DNA of 64,000 nucleotides from Paenisporosarcina sp. FSL H8-0542 (lineage in GTDB: Bacteria; Bacillota; Bacilli; Bacillales_A; Planococcaceae): assembly GCF_038632915.1 (NCBI RefSeq), contig NZ_CP152050.1, positions 361,501 to 425,500 on the forward strand, read 5' to 3'. A program made the position numbers and the translations under genes. Of the stretch, positions 19,530 to 27,446 are shown piece by piece (the stretch's first letter is position 1; each line of letters opens with the position of its first letter). The notes below the pieces were generated by a model, which saw only the letters and a list, made by a program, of their open reading frames with translations, was not told the origin of the DNA and searched no databases.

Positions 19530-19812
19530 AAGGGACATACCCGATTGGGCATGTCCCTTATATAGATAAGATAACATAAAGTCTGAATGATAATTTTTCA
19601 TCCCGAATATTCGGGGAATAATTTCCTAAGAAAGTGTTCCTTGCTTTCCGTGCCGCGGTCATTTGTCCACTGGGTGTCTTCCTTAAGCAACGTAAACCCT
19701 ACCTTCTTTTACGTCCTTGCGACCCTATAGTCGCGCCAGTGTGAATAAGTTTAATCAAAAACATCGAGTAGATGCCAGAATTTCAAAACTTAATTGTTAC
19801 CTTACATGTTAA
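19530..19812 (-). ncRNA. Candidate free-standing structured RNA of about 280 nt, family unidentified
   Basis: No protein frame of note occupies 19510-19980. On the minus strand a good sigma-A promoter (TTGACA at 19843-19848, TAATAA at 19821-19826, 16-bp spacer) faces this interval. A clean hairpin closes it at 19530-19560 (AAGGGACAT / ATGTCCCTT, followed on the minus strand by TTCCAATTTT). In between, successive stem-loops can be drawn: TAAGTTT / AAACTTA capped by CATC-GATG; GCGAC / GTCGC with loop TATAGG; ACGTAAA / TTTACGT with loop AGAAGGTAGGG; TTGCTT / AAGCAA; and CCCCGAAT / ATTCGGGG. It does not match what I remember of 6S RNA, SRP RNA, RNase P, tmRNA or common riboswitches, and the next minus-strand gene is far away, so it is probably not a leader. 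Confidence 0.6.
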
Positions 19813-19983
19813 CTTGACTATTATTACACACACAATGGTCTTTGTCAAAGAATATCCTATAAATTGTAAAAGGAATCATCATTTCAGTAAACAAAAAAGC
19901 TCATTTACTCCGCTAAATCCCTAGGTCCTTCATCATCCCCTTCATATCATATAAGAATCTTTGAAGGAAAGGGGGACTTTATC

Positions 19984-20148
19984 ATGGATTATTACGGCGG
20001 CGGTTACGGTCAATGTGGTGGCTATGGACCATGTGGTGGTCAATACGACCACTGCTCTCGTAGAGGCGGGAGTACTTTTGCAATAATTGTAGTTCTTTTC
20101 ATTTTACTAATTATCATCGGTGCATCTTTCCACCATAGAAAATGCTAG
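19984..20148 (+). CDS. yjcZ: YjcZ-family small sporulation-associated protein
   Basis: A 54-residue product beginning MDYYGGGYGQCGGYG. Gly/Tyr/Cys-rich N-terminal half, then one hydrophobic helix (STFAIIVVLFILLIIIG) and a short basic tail. This is the standard layout of the YjcZ family found in spore-formers. The ribosome site AAAGGGGG lies upstream. Supports a sporulating host. Confidence 0.88.
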   Translation: MDYYGGGYGQCGGYGPCGGQYDHCSRRGGSTFAIIVVLFILLIIIGASFHHRKC

Positions 20149-20223
20149 TAAAATAGGAAATTCTCTCGCAAGTAAGATGGTTATATACACTCGAATTTCC
20201 CCTGAAAAATACCGACTGATTTA

Positions 20224-20250
20224 AGGAGTGCCTAAACAGCACTCTTTTTT
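20224..20250 (+). terminator. Rho-independent terminator of yjcZ
   Basis: The hairpin GAGTGC / GCACTC with a 7-nt loop is followed by TTTTTT. Confidence 0.8.
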
Positions 20251-20304
20251 AATGAAACTCGAATATTGCTCCACCTTCGCTACTTCTGGGGAAACAGAAT
20301 GTGG

Positions 20305-20467
20305 TCTAGGTAGACAGTTTGTGTGTCCAGGTAGACAGAGTCGCATTCCAGGTTGTATAAAATACATTTCCCATTCATAGTGGCGAAGGGTTTGGGGTAT
20401 TTTCAAATAGCATACCTCCAGGTAGATAGTTTGTGTGTCCAGGTAGACAGAATCGCATTCCAGGTTG
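20305..20467. repeat. Pair of about 51-bp direct repeats in a non-coding gap
   Basis: Two copies with about four mismatches start at 20305 and 20417 (period 112 bp). Each contains CAGGTAGACAGA, TTTGTGTGTCC and GCATTCCAGGTTG, and the AGGTAGA string recurs within each copy. The minus-strand 90-residue frame across them reads the copies in different frames, so it is not a gene. Otherwise 20251-20520 is empty. Confidence 0.85.
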
Positions 20468-20562
20468 CACAAAAATATAAATTCCTTTTGCAAAGTTTCA
20501 GGATATGTTGTTTTGATTAAATGATCTACGGGAACAGTTACATAAAAAAAGGAGGTTTTCGC

Positions 20563-20730
20563 ATGCCTTGGAACAACAATGATTATCCGGATTCATTGAA
20601 AAACCTGGACACGTCTGTCCGCAAGAAAGCTATCGAAGTTGCCAACGCACTTCTTCAGGATGGAATGGAAGAAGGATGTATGACTATGATTGAAGCTTAT
20701 TTACATAAAAACGCCCACTTCATTTCATAG
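20563..20730 (+). CDS. Small MPWxxNDYPxS-type protein with a divergent C-terminus
   Basis: A 55-residue product starting MPWNNNDYPDSLKNLDTSVR behind AGGAGG; the ATG at 20521 is further upstream without a site. The N-terminal 40 residues match the small ChaB/DUF2188-like proteins common in bacilli, which continue EGRAIxIAxxQA. Here the frame instead reads EGCMTMIEAYLHKNAHFIS and terminates inside the transcription terminator hairpin. A frameshift or deletion has probably replaced the native end. Function unknown. Confidence 0.65.
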   Translation: MPWNNNDYPDSLKNLDTSVRKKAIEVANALLQDGMEEGCMTMIEAYLHKNAHFIS

Positions 20731-20746
20731 ATGAAGTGGGCGTTTT
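20707..20746. terminator. Bidirectional terminator
   Basis: The stem AAAACGCCCACTTCAT / ATGAAGTGGGCGTTTT is perfect and overlaps the stop codon of the small gene. It serves both that gene and the convergent permease. Confidence 0.9.
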
Positions 20747-20751
20747 GGGTA

Positions 20752-22152
20752 TTAAATGTTGTTGTTTGCTTTTTTAACTCGACTGTAAAACAGAATCCCG
20801 CTGGCTAATAGGATTACACCAAATGTAAAAGTCTTGAGGTCGGCTGTACCTGCATAAATAACCCAAATGGAGTAAAGGGTAGCAAGAACTCCTATAATCC
20901 CATCCGTAATTCTACCTCTTCCATTTTTATATGTTTCACCAGTAAAGACCAGCTTCAACTGGAAAGCAGAAGAAATGAAATAAGGAACTAAATATGACAG
21001 CGTTGCGACGATAATGATGAAATCAAAGGCGGCTGCTATCGTATTTGATACCGTGGAGAATATGAACACCTGTGCAACTAAATTAGTGATGACTAAAGAA
21101 AAGACAGGTATCCCATTCTTATTTACTTTTGCGAATGAAGGGAGAAATAAACCTTGTTTAGCTGCCTGGTAAGGAATTTCAGCACTCAGCATAACCCAAC
21201 CAATTGTGGAACCAAATAAACTGACCAGACCGATGGCGGCAAGAATTTTTCCACCGACTGGTCCCAACACAGTTGAAATGGCATCGATAAGTGGTTTATC
21301 AGAAGCGATTAGTGCTTCATGGCTTAACATTCCTAAAACTAGCGTGCTGATCCCTACATAAATGGTAAGAGCAATAAGTAGTCCAATCGTCGTTGCACGC
21401 TTAACATCGATTGGTTTTTTAGCACGAGATGCAAATACTACGGCAGATTCAACACCAACGAATGCCCAAAGAGTTGCTACTGCTGCACCATTAACTTGCC
21501 CCAAAAGACCAATAGATTGTCCAAGCTCATCATATCTCGGCGCTACAAAAGGAAGAATGTTCGCTTTTTGAAATGCAAATAGACCAATTACAATAAATAA
21601 TATGAATCCAATTACTTTCGTGGCAGTGGCAACAAAATTTATCTTCCCGGCATTTTCTAGACCGTTTAGGATGATATAATGCACACCCCATAACAATAAT
21701 GTACAAACTGTAAAGGTAAGTGCATTCCCCATTTTTAAAGTGAAGTTACCAATGGTAAACAGTTCAGCCTGATTAACTAAAATAGGGAAGAACGTGGACA
21801 AATAACCTGCAAAAGTGGTGATGATGGCAACATTACCAGCAACATTACCAATCCAATATCCCCAAGAAGACATAAATCCTGACAACGTGGAAGCGTTACT
21901 GCCCGGCTTAAACAATTCCTTTGCATAAATCTGTGGACCACCAGTTAAATTTGGTTTTCTCAATGCAAGATTGCCAAACACGAGTGCAATCATCAACACT
22001 CCAAATCCCGTAATCAACCAAGCGGATAATACACCGGCAGGGCTTGCAACTTCACTCAATGTGCGGGGGAGCATAAAAATGCCGGATCCCACCATATTTC
22101 CAACTACTAACGCAGTTAAAATCCATAAACCTAGTTTTTTGTTCGTGTTCAT
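20752..22152 (-). CDS. yvsH: APC-family permease, probable lysine transporter (YvsH type)
   Basis: A 12-helix amino acid/polyamine antiporter-family permease of 466-468 residues beginning NKKLGLWILTALVVGNMVGSGIF; the GNMVGSGIF motif is the unwound TM1 substrate site of APC transporters. TM6 carries WAFVGVESAVVFA. AAAGGAG better fits the ATG at 22152 than the one at 22158. Length and type match B. subtilis YvsH, known to be under a lysine riboswitch, and an L-box is visible here. Direction of transport (uptake or exchange) is not shown by sequence. Confidence 0.9.
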   Translation of the reverse strand: MNTNKKLGLWILTALVVGNMVGSGIFMLPRTLSEVASPAGVLSAWLITGFGVLMIALVFGNLALRKPNLTGGPQIYAKELFKPGSNASTLSGFMSSWGYWIGNVAGNVAIITTFAGYLSTFFPILVNQAELFTIGNFTLKMGNALTFTVCTLLLWGVHYIILNGLENAGKINFVATATKVIGFILFIVIGLFAFQKANILPFVAPRYDELGQSIGLLGQVNGAAVATLWAFVGVESAVVFASRAKKPIDVKRATTIGLLIALTIYVGISTLVLGMLSHEALIASDKPLIDAISTVLGPVGGKILAAIGLVSLFGSTIGWVMLSAEIPYQAAKQGLFLPSFAKVNKNGIPVFSLVITNLVAQVFIFSTVSNTIAAAFDFIIIVATLSYLVPYFISSAFQLKLVFTGETYKNGRGRITDGIIGVLATLYSIWVIYAGTADLKTFTFGVILLASGILFYSRVKKANNNI

Positions 22153-22204
22153 AAGCATATGCTCCTTTCGTTCATCTTCTATCTACCCCCAAAATATGAT
22201 TTGT

Positions 22205-22460
22205 AAAAAAAAATACATAAAACGCATTCAGAAACGGTGTGCAAAAACCGAATCAGACAAAAAGATAGTTTTCATGGTCAATTACTTTGACAGTTCTGCA
22301 CATATTCAGTGCCAGTCCCAGCAACAGTAATCAGAGCGATCAGTGCTTCTGCGAAAAATCCTTTCGCTTGAAATCAGCAAGTTCAGTTCTCTGACTTTCT
22401 TTCAAGTAACTATTATTTATCGCGATCTCTACCTCATCTTAAGCTGATGAGGGCTATATT
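22205..22460 (-). promoter_or_regulatory. Lysine riboswitch (L-box)
   Basis: The minus strand shows the L-box landmarks in order: GATGAGGTAGAG, CGCGATAAATAATAGT, GAAAGG...TTTTTCGCAGAAG, GCTGGGACTGGCACTGAAT and GAACTGTCA. A weaker hairpin with a long T run (about 22205-22250) precedes the permease start, as expected for transcription termination when lysine is bound. Confidence 0.93.
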
Positions 22461-22567
22461 TATTCACTGTACTAATATAGATACGTTTAAATGATTAGTC
22501 AATTGAAATGATTTACTATAGTAGTGTACGAAAGTTCAGCTTATTGCAAGTTTTTTAGATTTTCCAA

Positions 22568-22598
22568 TTGACCTTGACGCAACGTCAAGGTGTACGAT
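22568..22598 (+). promoter_or_regulatory. MerR-type promoter with operator dyad in a 19-bp spacer
   Basis: -35 TTGACC (22568-22573) and -10 TACGAT (22593-22598) are 19 bp apart. The spacer and edges form an inverted repeat, ACCTTGACG and CGTCAAGGT. This over-long, dyad-filled spacer is the hallmark of MerR-family activated promoters; here it drives the regulator itself. Confidence 0.9.
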
Positions 22599-22620
22599 GA
22601 AATCAAGAGGAGGTGACGAG

Positions 22621-23385
22621 ATGGAATACACAGTTCAAAAATTAGGGAAAATGTCGGGAATCAGTTCACGCACATTGCGATACTATGACGAGATGAATCT
22701 TCTCAAGCCGGCGAGAATCAATTCATCAGGATATCGGATATATGGTCAAGCGGAAGTCAATAAGTTACAGCAAATCTTGTTTTATAGAGAACTAGGTTTG
22801 AGTCTCGAACACATCAAACAAATCGTGAACAATCCTTCATTTGATGGTGTGAAAGCCTTGAATGATCATCGTTCACAACTCCTCGACAAACGAAAGCAAC
22901 TAGATCTACTGATTGCCAACGTGGAAAAAACGATTTCTTCAACAGAAGGGAGAAGTACCATGACGAACGATGAGAAATTTGAAGGCTTCAAACAAAAAAT
23001 GGTAGATGATAATGAACAACAATACGGCAAAGAAATTCGTGCGAAATATGGAGATGACACGGTCAATCAATCAAATAGCAAATTAAAAAACATGACGCAG
23101 GCACAACATGATGAAGTAACAAAGCTTGCCAATGAAATTGCCATGACTTTAGCGGAAGCTTTCAAGACGGGAGATCCCGCAAGTGAGAAAGCCCAAAAAG
23201 CCGCTGAACTGCATAAACAATGGCTTATGTACTATTGGCCAAAGTATAGCAAGGAAGCACATGCAGGACTTGGGCAGATGTATGTGGATGATGAACGCTT
23301 TACTGCCTACTATGATAAAGAACAGTCAGGAACGGCTGCATTCTTCAGAGATGCCATTCAAATTTATACCGGTATGAAGTCATAA
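22621..23385 (+). CDS. MerR-family regulator with TipAS-type drug-binding domain
   Basis: A 254-residue protein starting MEYTVQKLGKMSGISSRTLR behind AGGAGGTGACG (the frame extends to 22597 without a better site). Residues 1-70 are the MerR winged helix-turn-helix (RTLRYYDEMNLLKPARI, SGYRIYG); about 75-110 form the dimerisation coiled coil; about 115-254 are a TipAS antibiotic-recognition domain (GLGQMYVDDERFTAYYDK, AAFFRDAI). This is the Mta/TipAL class, which activates multidrug responses on ligand binding. No transporter is adjacent, so targets lie elsewhere. Confidence 0.93.
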   Translation: MEYTVQKLGKMSGISSRTLRYYDEMNLLKPARINSSGYRIYGQAEVNKLQQILFYRELGLSLEHIKQIVNNPSFDGVKALNDHRSQLLDKRKQLDLLIANVEKTISSTEGRSTMTNDEKFEGFKQKMVDDNEQQYGKEIRAKYGDDTVNQSNSKLKNMTQAQHDEVTKLANEIAMTLAEAFKTGDPASEKAQKAAELHKQWLMYYWPKYSKEAHAGLGQMYVDDERFTAYYDKEQSGTAAFFRDAIQIYTGMKS

Positions 23386-23386
23386 C

Positions 23387-23432
23387 AAAAGAGCAGATTG
23401 AGTCAATTCGACTTCAATCTGCTCTTTCTTTC
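23387..23432. terminator. Bidirectional terminator between the MerR gene and asnB
   Basis: The stem AAAGAGCAGATTGA / TCAATCTGCTCTTT has T tracts on both strands. Confidence 0.85.
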
Positions 23433-23442
23433 GTTGAAATAA

Positions 23443-25290
23443 TCAATCAATCAATTGAATATTGTTATCTTTATACCAAACGTGCATTTGAGCGAGATGG
23501 GCAAGAAGCTGTGGCCCAGACATCAATTGACCAAACCATGGAACTTTGAATGCAGTTCCTTTCGACTCAACCAATTCATTCAACCGGTCACGGTCAAATA
23601 GTTCATGCAGAATCGAATTTTTGTCAATCAGAATGTCTTTCAGCCAGCCTTGGACACGGTCGGTGTAATACGGATTATGGGTTTTAGGATAAGGGCTTTT
23701 TTTGCGGTAAAGGACTTCGTCTGGTAACATGCCCTCTAATGCTTTTCGCAAGATACCTTTTTCCCGATTTCCCGCCATTTTTATTTCCCAAGGAATATTC
23801 CAGGCATATTCGACAAGCCGGTGATCGGCAAATGGTACCCGCACTTCCAAGCTAGCTCCCATACTCATTCGGTCTTTACGATCAAGAAGTGTTGTCATGA
23901 ACCAAACCATGTTCAGATAAAACATTTCTCGCCGTTTTGCTTCAAGACTTGATTCGCCATCGAGACGAGGAGTTTCGGCAACACTCTGTTCATAGGCCTG
24001 ACGTGCGTAATCTTCGAGTTTGAGTTTTTTGCGCCAATCATCTTTTAATAAGGAGACTCGCTCGGTTGTGGAGCGCATCCACGGAAAACCAGTGCCATTT
24101 AAATCATTTGCATTGTGAAACCATGGATAACCACCAAAAATTTCATCCGCGCACTCCCCGGACAAGCCAACTGTGAAATCCTCTTTTATTTCTCTGCAAA
24201 ACCACAACAAGGAAGAGTCAACATCCGCCATACCAGGTAAATCACGGACATGCACAGCTTCAGTCAGATAATCTATTAGTTGATCTTGCGTAATGATGGA
24301 AGAGTGATGCACGGTTCCGAATGTATTGACGACTTTATCAATCCAAGGTCCGTCGGCATTCGGCTGAAATTCATTCGCTTTAAAAAACTTGGCATTGTCT
24401 TCATAGTCAATGGAATAAGTATGAAGAGGTCCTTTTGCTTCTAATTTGTAACGATTGGCTGCTATGGCCGTAATGGCACTGGAATCAACCCCACCTGATA
24501 AAAAGGAACAGAGTGGAACGTCTGATACAAGTTGACGTTCGACGGCATCCGTTACGAGGAAACGAACTTTTTCTGCCGTTTCATCCACTGAATCTGTGTG
24601 ATGTTCACTTTTGACGTTCCAGTAGCGCCAAATTCGAAGACCTTGGCGTGAAACGGTTAATGCGTGAGCAGGTCGCAATTCCTTCACTCCATGGAATACC
24701 CCGGAACCGGGTTTTCGGGATGGCCCCACAGCCAGAACTTCTGCTAATCCTTCTCGAGACAGTTGCGTTTTCATATCTGGATGGGCAAGAAGAGCTTTAA
24801 TTTCTGAAGCGAAAAGCAAGCCCCCGCCATGTTCCGTATAAAACAGCGGTTTTACGCCTAAACGATCGCGAGCAATAAACACTTTTTGATCCTTTTCATC
24901 CCAAATGGCAAAGGCAAATATGCCATTGAAATATTCCACACACTTTTCTTGCCATTCAATGTAGGAAGTCAGTAGTACTTCTGTATCGGAGTGTCCAGAG
25001 AAGGTATAGCCTTTTCGCAGTAATTCCTTCCGAAGATCTTCCGTGTTATATAATTCTCCGTTATAGCAAAGTGTATAGCGGGTATCATGCTGTACTTTCG
25101 TCATTGGCTGCCTGCCACCTATAGGATCAACAACTGTCAATCGTCGGTGCCCAAATACTGCATGTGATTCTAACCATACATTTTCATCATCGGGTCCGCG
25201 TTTGGCCAATGTTTTTGTCATGTTTTCAACTACAGATGCTTGTGTTCGCAAGTCGCGTTCAAAGTGAACCCATCCTGTAATTCCACACAT
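23443..25290 (-). CDS. asnB: Glutamine-hydrolysing asparagine synthetase (AsnO-like)
   Basis: A 615-residue class II amidotransferase: nucleophile Cys2 (MCGITGW), glutaminase signature RGPDDE and YNGELYN, and synthetase domain P-loop SGGVDSS at 265-271, with GECADEIFGGYPWF further on. It makes Asn from Asp, ATP and Gln. The length (614 in B. subtilis AsnO, the sporulation-linked paralogue, against 632 for AsnB) and the extra SYAxQ-free N-terminal half suggest the AsnO subgroup, with moderate confidence. It is monocistronic and convergent with the MerR gene. Confidence 0.93.
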   Translation of the reverse strand: MCGITGWVHFERDLRTQASVVENMTKTLAKRGPDDENVWLESHAVFGHRRLTVVDPIGGRQPMTKVQHDTRYTLCYNGELYNTEDLRKELLRKGYTFSGHSDTEVLLTSYIEWQEKCVEYFNGIFAFAIWDEKDQKVFIARDRLGVKPLFYTEHGGGLLFASEIKALLAHPDMKTQLSREGLAEVLAVGPSRKPGSGVFHGVKELRPAHALTVSRQGLRIWRYWNVKSEHHTDSVDETAEKVRFLVTDAVERQLVSDVPLCSFLSGGVDSSAITAIAANRYKLEAKGPLHTYSIDYEDNAKFFKANEFQPNADGPWIDKVVNTFGTVHHSSIITQDQLIDYLTEAVHVRDLPGMADVDSSLLWFCREIKEDFTVGLSGECADEIFGGYPWFHNANDLNGTGFPWMRSTTERVSLLKDDWRKKLKLEDYARQAYEQSVAETPRLDGESSLEAKRREMFYLNMVWFMTTLLDRKDRMSMGASLEVRVPFADHRLVEYAWNIPWEIKMAGNREKGILRKALEGMLPDEVLYRKKSPYPKTHNPYYTDRVQGWLKDILIDKNSILHELFDRDRLNELVESKGTAFKVPWFGQLMSGPQLLAHLAQMHVWYKDNNIQLID

Positions 25291-25433
25291 TGATTCTCAT
25301 CCCTTCTAACTCTAAAACTCTTCTATTTGCATCTTTCTAGCCTATGCAAAAAAATCATTAATGCTCATACGATAGGAAATTATCGACTGATTGGCGAATT
25401 ACTTATTTAAGTGAAAGAGAAAGGAGAATACAG

Positions 25434-25916
25434 ATGAAGACATTTTTTCAGTACAACTGGATTGTAAGAGAAGAATGGTACAAATGGTGTGAAGACGTAC
25501 CTCAGGAGGAATTATTAAAAGGCCGGACAGGTGGAGTGGGGGGGATTTTGCACACATTATTCCATATTATCGATGTGGAGTGGAGCTGGATTCGTGTCTT
25601 GCAAGGTAAGCCTGATTTCCAGGAGAGTTTTGACGAGTATCAAAGTCTGGAGCGGGTGAAGGAATTGGATGCACTCTTTCAAAAAGACGTAAGAGAGTTT
25701 GTCCATGCATGGGATAACCATATGGAAATGAACGAATTACAAGAAACCAGACAGGATGGAAGCATCGAAATTCTCACATGGGGAGAAGTGATGCGTCACA
25801 CCATTGCGCACGAAATCCACCATATAGGCCAGTTATCCGTTTGGTCTCGTGAGTTAGGGAAAAAACCGGTATCTGCAAATTTGATTAGAAAAGGACTCGC
25901 AACTTTAAAACCTTGA
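25434..25916 (+). CDS. DinB-family protein
   Basis: A 160-residue four-helix-bundle protein of the DinB/YfiT-like superfamily. The three-histidine metal site is visible: one in LHTLFHIIDVEW (about residue 47) and two in HTIAHEIHHIGQ (about 128-132). It starts MKTFFQYNWIVREEW behind AAAGGAG. Family members include damage-inducible and thiol-transfer proteins; the role here is unknown. It lies divergent from asnB. Confidence 0.85.
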   Translation: MKTFFQYNWIVREEWYKWCEDVPQEELLKGRTGGVGGILHTLFHIIDVEWSWIRVLQGKPDFQESFDEYQSLERVKELDALFQKDVREFVHAWDNHMEMNELQETRQDGSIEILTWGEVMRHTIAHEIHHIGQLSVWSRELGKKPVSANLIRKGLATLKP

Positions 25917-25926
25917 GTAGCTCATT

Positions 25927-26436
25927 TTACTCAGGGTTAGTTTCATGGAAGAGGAAATATTCACCTGTTCTTGGATTGAAAGTGTAGTATAAGATCTTTT
26001 CATCTTTAATAGCCGCGATAAAATAAAGTTCATTGTTGCCGTGTGTAGGAACTTTTTTTGTGTGTTTCCATCCAAAATCATCTGCATTGAATTCCTCATC
26101 ATTGTCTTTGTTCGGAAGCTCTACTTTTTCTTTTTGTTCAATTAACAATTGAGCATCATGAAATGAATATTGAGGATGTATGATGAAGTAGTAAATCGGT
26201 AAACCAATCAATATCCCGTATAGAAATAAAAGTACCCGATTCTTGCGTTTTTGTTGAGTAGACTCTACCAGAAAAACGTGCAAAAAAAACGTTTGAAAAA
26301 TGACCATGGTTAAAAGTGAAATGTGAATCATGTAGTCTTCCATATAAACATAATCCCTTGCCTCGAATGTATAATAAATTCCTTCAGAAATTGCTAGAAG
26401 AAATACACCGAGAGTCAGCTTTTCATTCTCAAACAT
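25927..26436 (-). CDS. Membrane protein of unknown function
   Basis: A 169-residue protein when started at the ATG at 26436, behind AAGGGTGGTG; the longer frame to 26568 has no site. Three hydrophobic segments (about 8-24, 36-55, 66-83) precede a hydrophilic C-terminal domain containing KDEKILYYTFNPRTGEYF. No family recognised. It converges on the DinB gene and diverges from the GNAT gene at 26520. Confidence 0.65.
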   Translation of the reverse strand: MFENEKLTLGVFLLAISEGIYYTFEARDYVYMEDYMIHISLLTMVIFQTFFLHVFLVESTQQKRKNRVLLFLYGILIGLPIYYFIIHPQYSFHDAQLLIEQKEKVELPNKDNDEEFNADDFGWKHTKKVPTHGNNELYFIAAIKDEKILYYTFNPRTGEYFLFHETNPE

Positions 26437-26519
26437 CTGTTGCACCACCCTTATTAAAGTATATGGATAAATCATACAACAATGCAAAAAGTAAACATAT
26501 ACAAAATTGAGGTAATAAC

Positions 26520-26924
26520 ATGAAACCTTCCATACTAATCCGCCCATACAAACCGAGTGACTATCCATTCATCAAGCAATTGAACCAGCTAGAAGGATGG
26601 AATAATCTTGTAGAAAAAGAAGAAGACACAAAAAAAGCGTGGGATCATTCCAATATTGCATATGTTGCAACAATCAATGAAGTAATAGTTGCCTATGTGA
26701 GGGGAATGACCGATCAAGCAATCACCCTTTATATTTGTGAAATCCTCGTCAGTGAACAGGTACGAGGTCAGGGAGTTGGGCAACAGTTGCTCAAGTTTGT
26801 ACATAACCAATACTCAACAACCAGAATGGAAATGTTGGCAAGCTCCACATCACATACTTATTATGAACAACATGGCTTCAGACCTTTTTATGGATTCCGT
26901 AAAACATTACCTGAATGGAATTAA
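26520..26924 (+). CDS. GNAT-family N-acetyltransferase
   Basis: A 134-residue single-domain GNAT. Acetyl-CoA pyrophosphate-binding motif A is EQVRGQGVGQQLL (about 80-92), preceded by the beta-4 strand ITLYICEILV; motif B ends YYEQHGFRPF. Start behind TTGAGGT. Substrate unknown. Confidence 0.85.
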   Translation: MKPSILIRPYKPSDYPFIKQLNQLEGWNNLVEKEEDTKKAWDHSNIAYVATINEVIVAYVRGMTDQAITLYICEILVSEQVRGQGVGQQLLKFVHNQYSTTRMEMLASSTSHTYYEQHGFRPFYGFRKTLPEWN

Positions 26925-26949
26925 CTAACTACAAAGGATGTTTTAAAAG

Positions 26950-27195
26950 ATGAGCAATATAGATAAACGAAATCGTCTGGATGAAGAGGTTTTTAGTTAT
27001 CGAGTGAGTAAAAATAATTCGGTCTTTATTGACTTTAAGGGGAAAGAAATCAAAATTGTAAAAGGCAAGGAAGCAGAGAGGTTGATTTCAAAAATTCAAG
27101 CTGCTGAAACAGATAAAGAAATCCAATTGGCTCTTGCGAAGAATACAGGAAACTTTAAACATGGTAATGAAAAAAACAGTAAAAAGAAGGCATAG
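26950..27195 (+). CDS. Small conserved basic protein
   Basis: An 81-residue cytoplasmic protein rich in Lys, starting MSNIDKRNRLDEEVFSYR, with VFIDFKGKEIKIVKGKEAER in the middle and a lysine-rich end. I recall similar unnamed proteins in the B. cereus group but no function. It follows the GNAT gene by 25 nt and may be co-transcribed. Confidence 0.65.
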   Translation: MSNIDKRNRLDEEVFSYRVSKNNSVFIDFKGKEIKIVKGKEAERLISKIQAAETDKEIQLALAKNTGNFKHGNEKNSKKKA

Positions 27196-27222
27196 TTATC
27201 TAATTTTCAAGGTAACTATGCC
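27176..27222 (-). terminator. Terminator of the flavoprotein operon
   Basis: The perfect stem GGCATAGTTA / TAACTATGCC is followed on the minus strand by TTCTTTTTACTG. Confidence 0.75.
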
Positions 27223-27230
27223 AAGATGCA

Positions 27231-27428
27231 TCACTTATTAATTTCACCAGTTGCCTGAATAAATGACTGATAGGTTACTGGACCAAAGTGGTTCGGATTT
27301 CCTTTAAAGAATTTTTCGAGCATGTATTGTTGTGCACAGATAACGGAGCATTGCTTCGCTTGGATAATTAAATTTAGATAAGCGATAAAATAGGCTATTG
27401 ATAGATTCCCGCCATTGTTTACGACCAA
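27231..27428 (-). CDS. Small cysteine-containing protein in the ars-like cluster
   Basis: A 65-residue frame with a TTG start 6 nt after a perfect GGAGGG site, 19 nt downstream of the flavoprotein gene, so it is probably translated. It reads MVVNNGGNLSIAYFIAYLN, then AKQCSVICAQQYMLEKFFKG. The two cysteines in CSVIC echo the cysteine pairs of its neighbours. No family recognised. Confidence 0.6.
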   Translation of the reverse strand: MVVNNGGNLSIAYFIAYLNLIIQAKQCSVICAQQYMLEKFFKGNPNHFGPVTYQSFIQATGEINK

Positions 27429-27446
27429 TTTAAACCCTCCATATTG

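Noticed and set aside
20221-20493. 90-residue minus-strand ORF
   Set aside because: It is generated by reading the direct repeats in different frames, has no ribosome site and overlaps a terminator.
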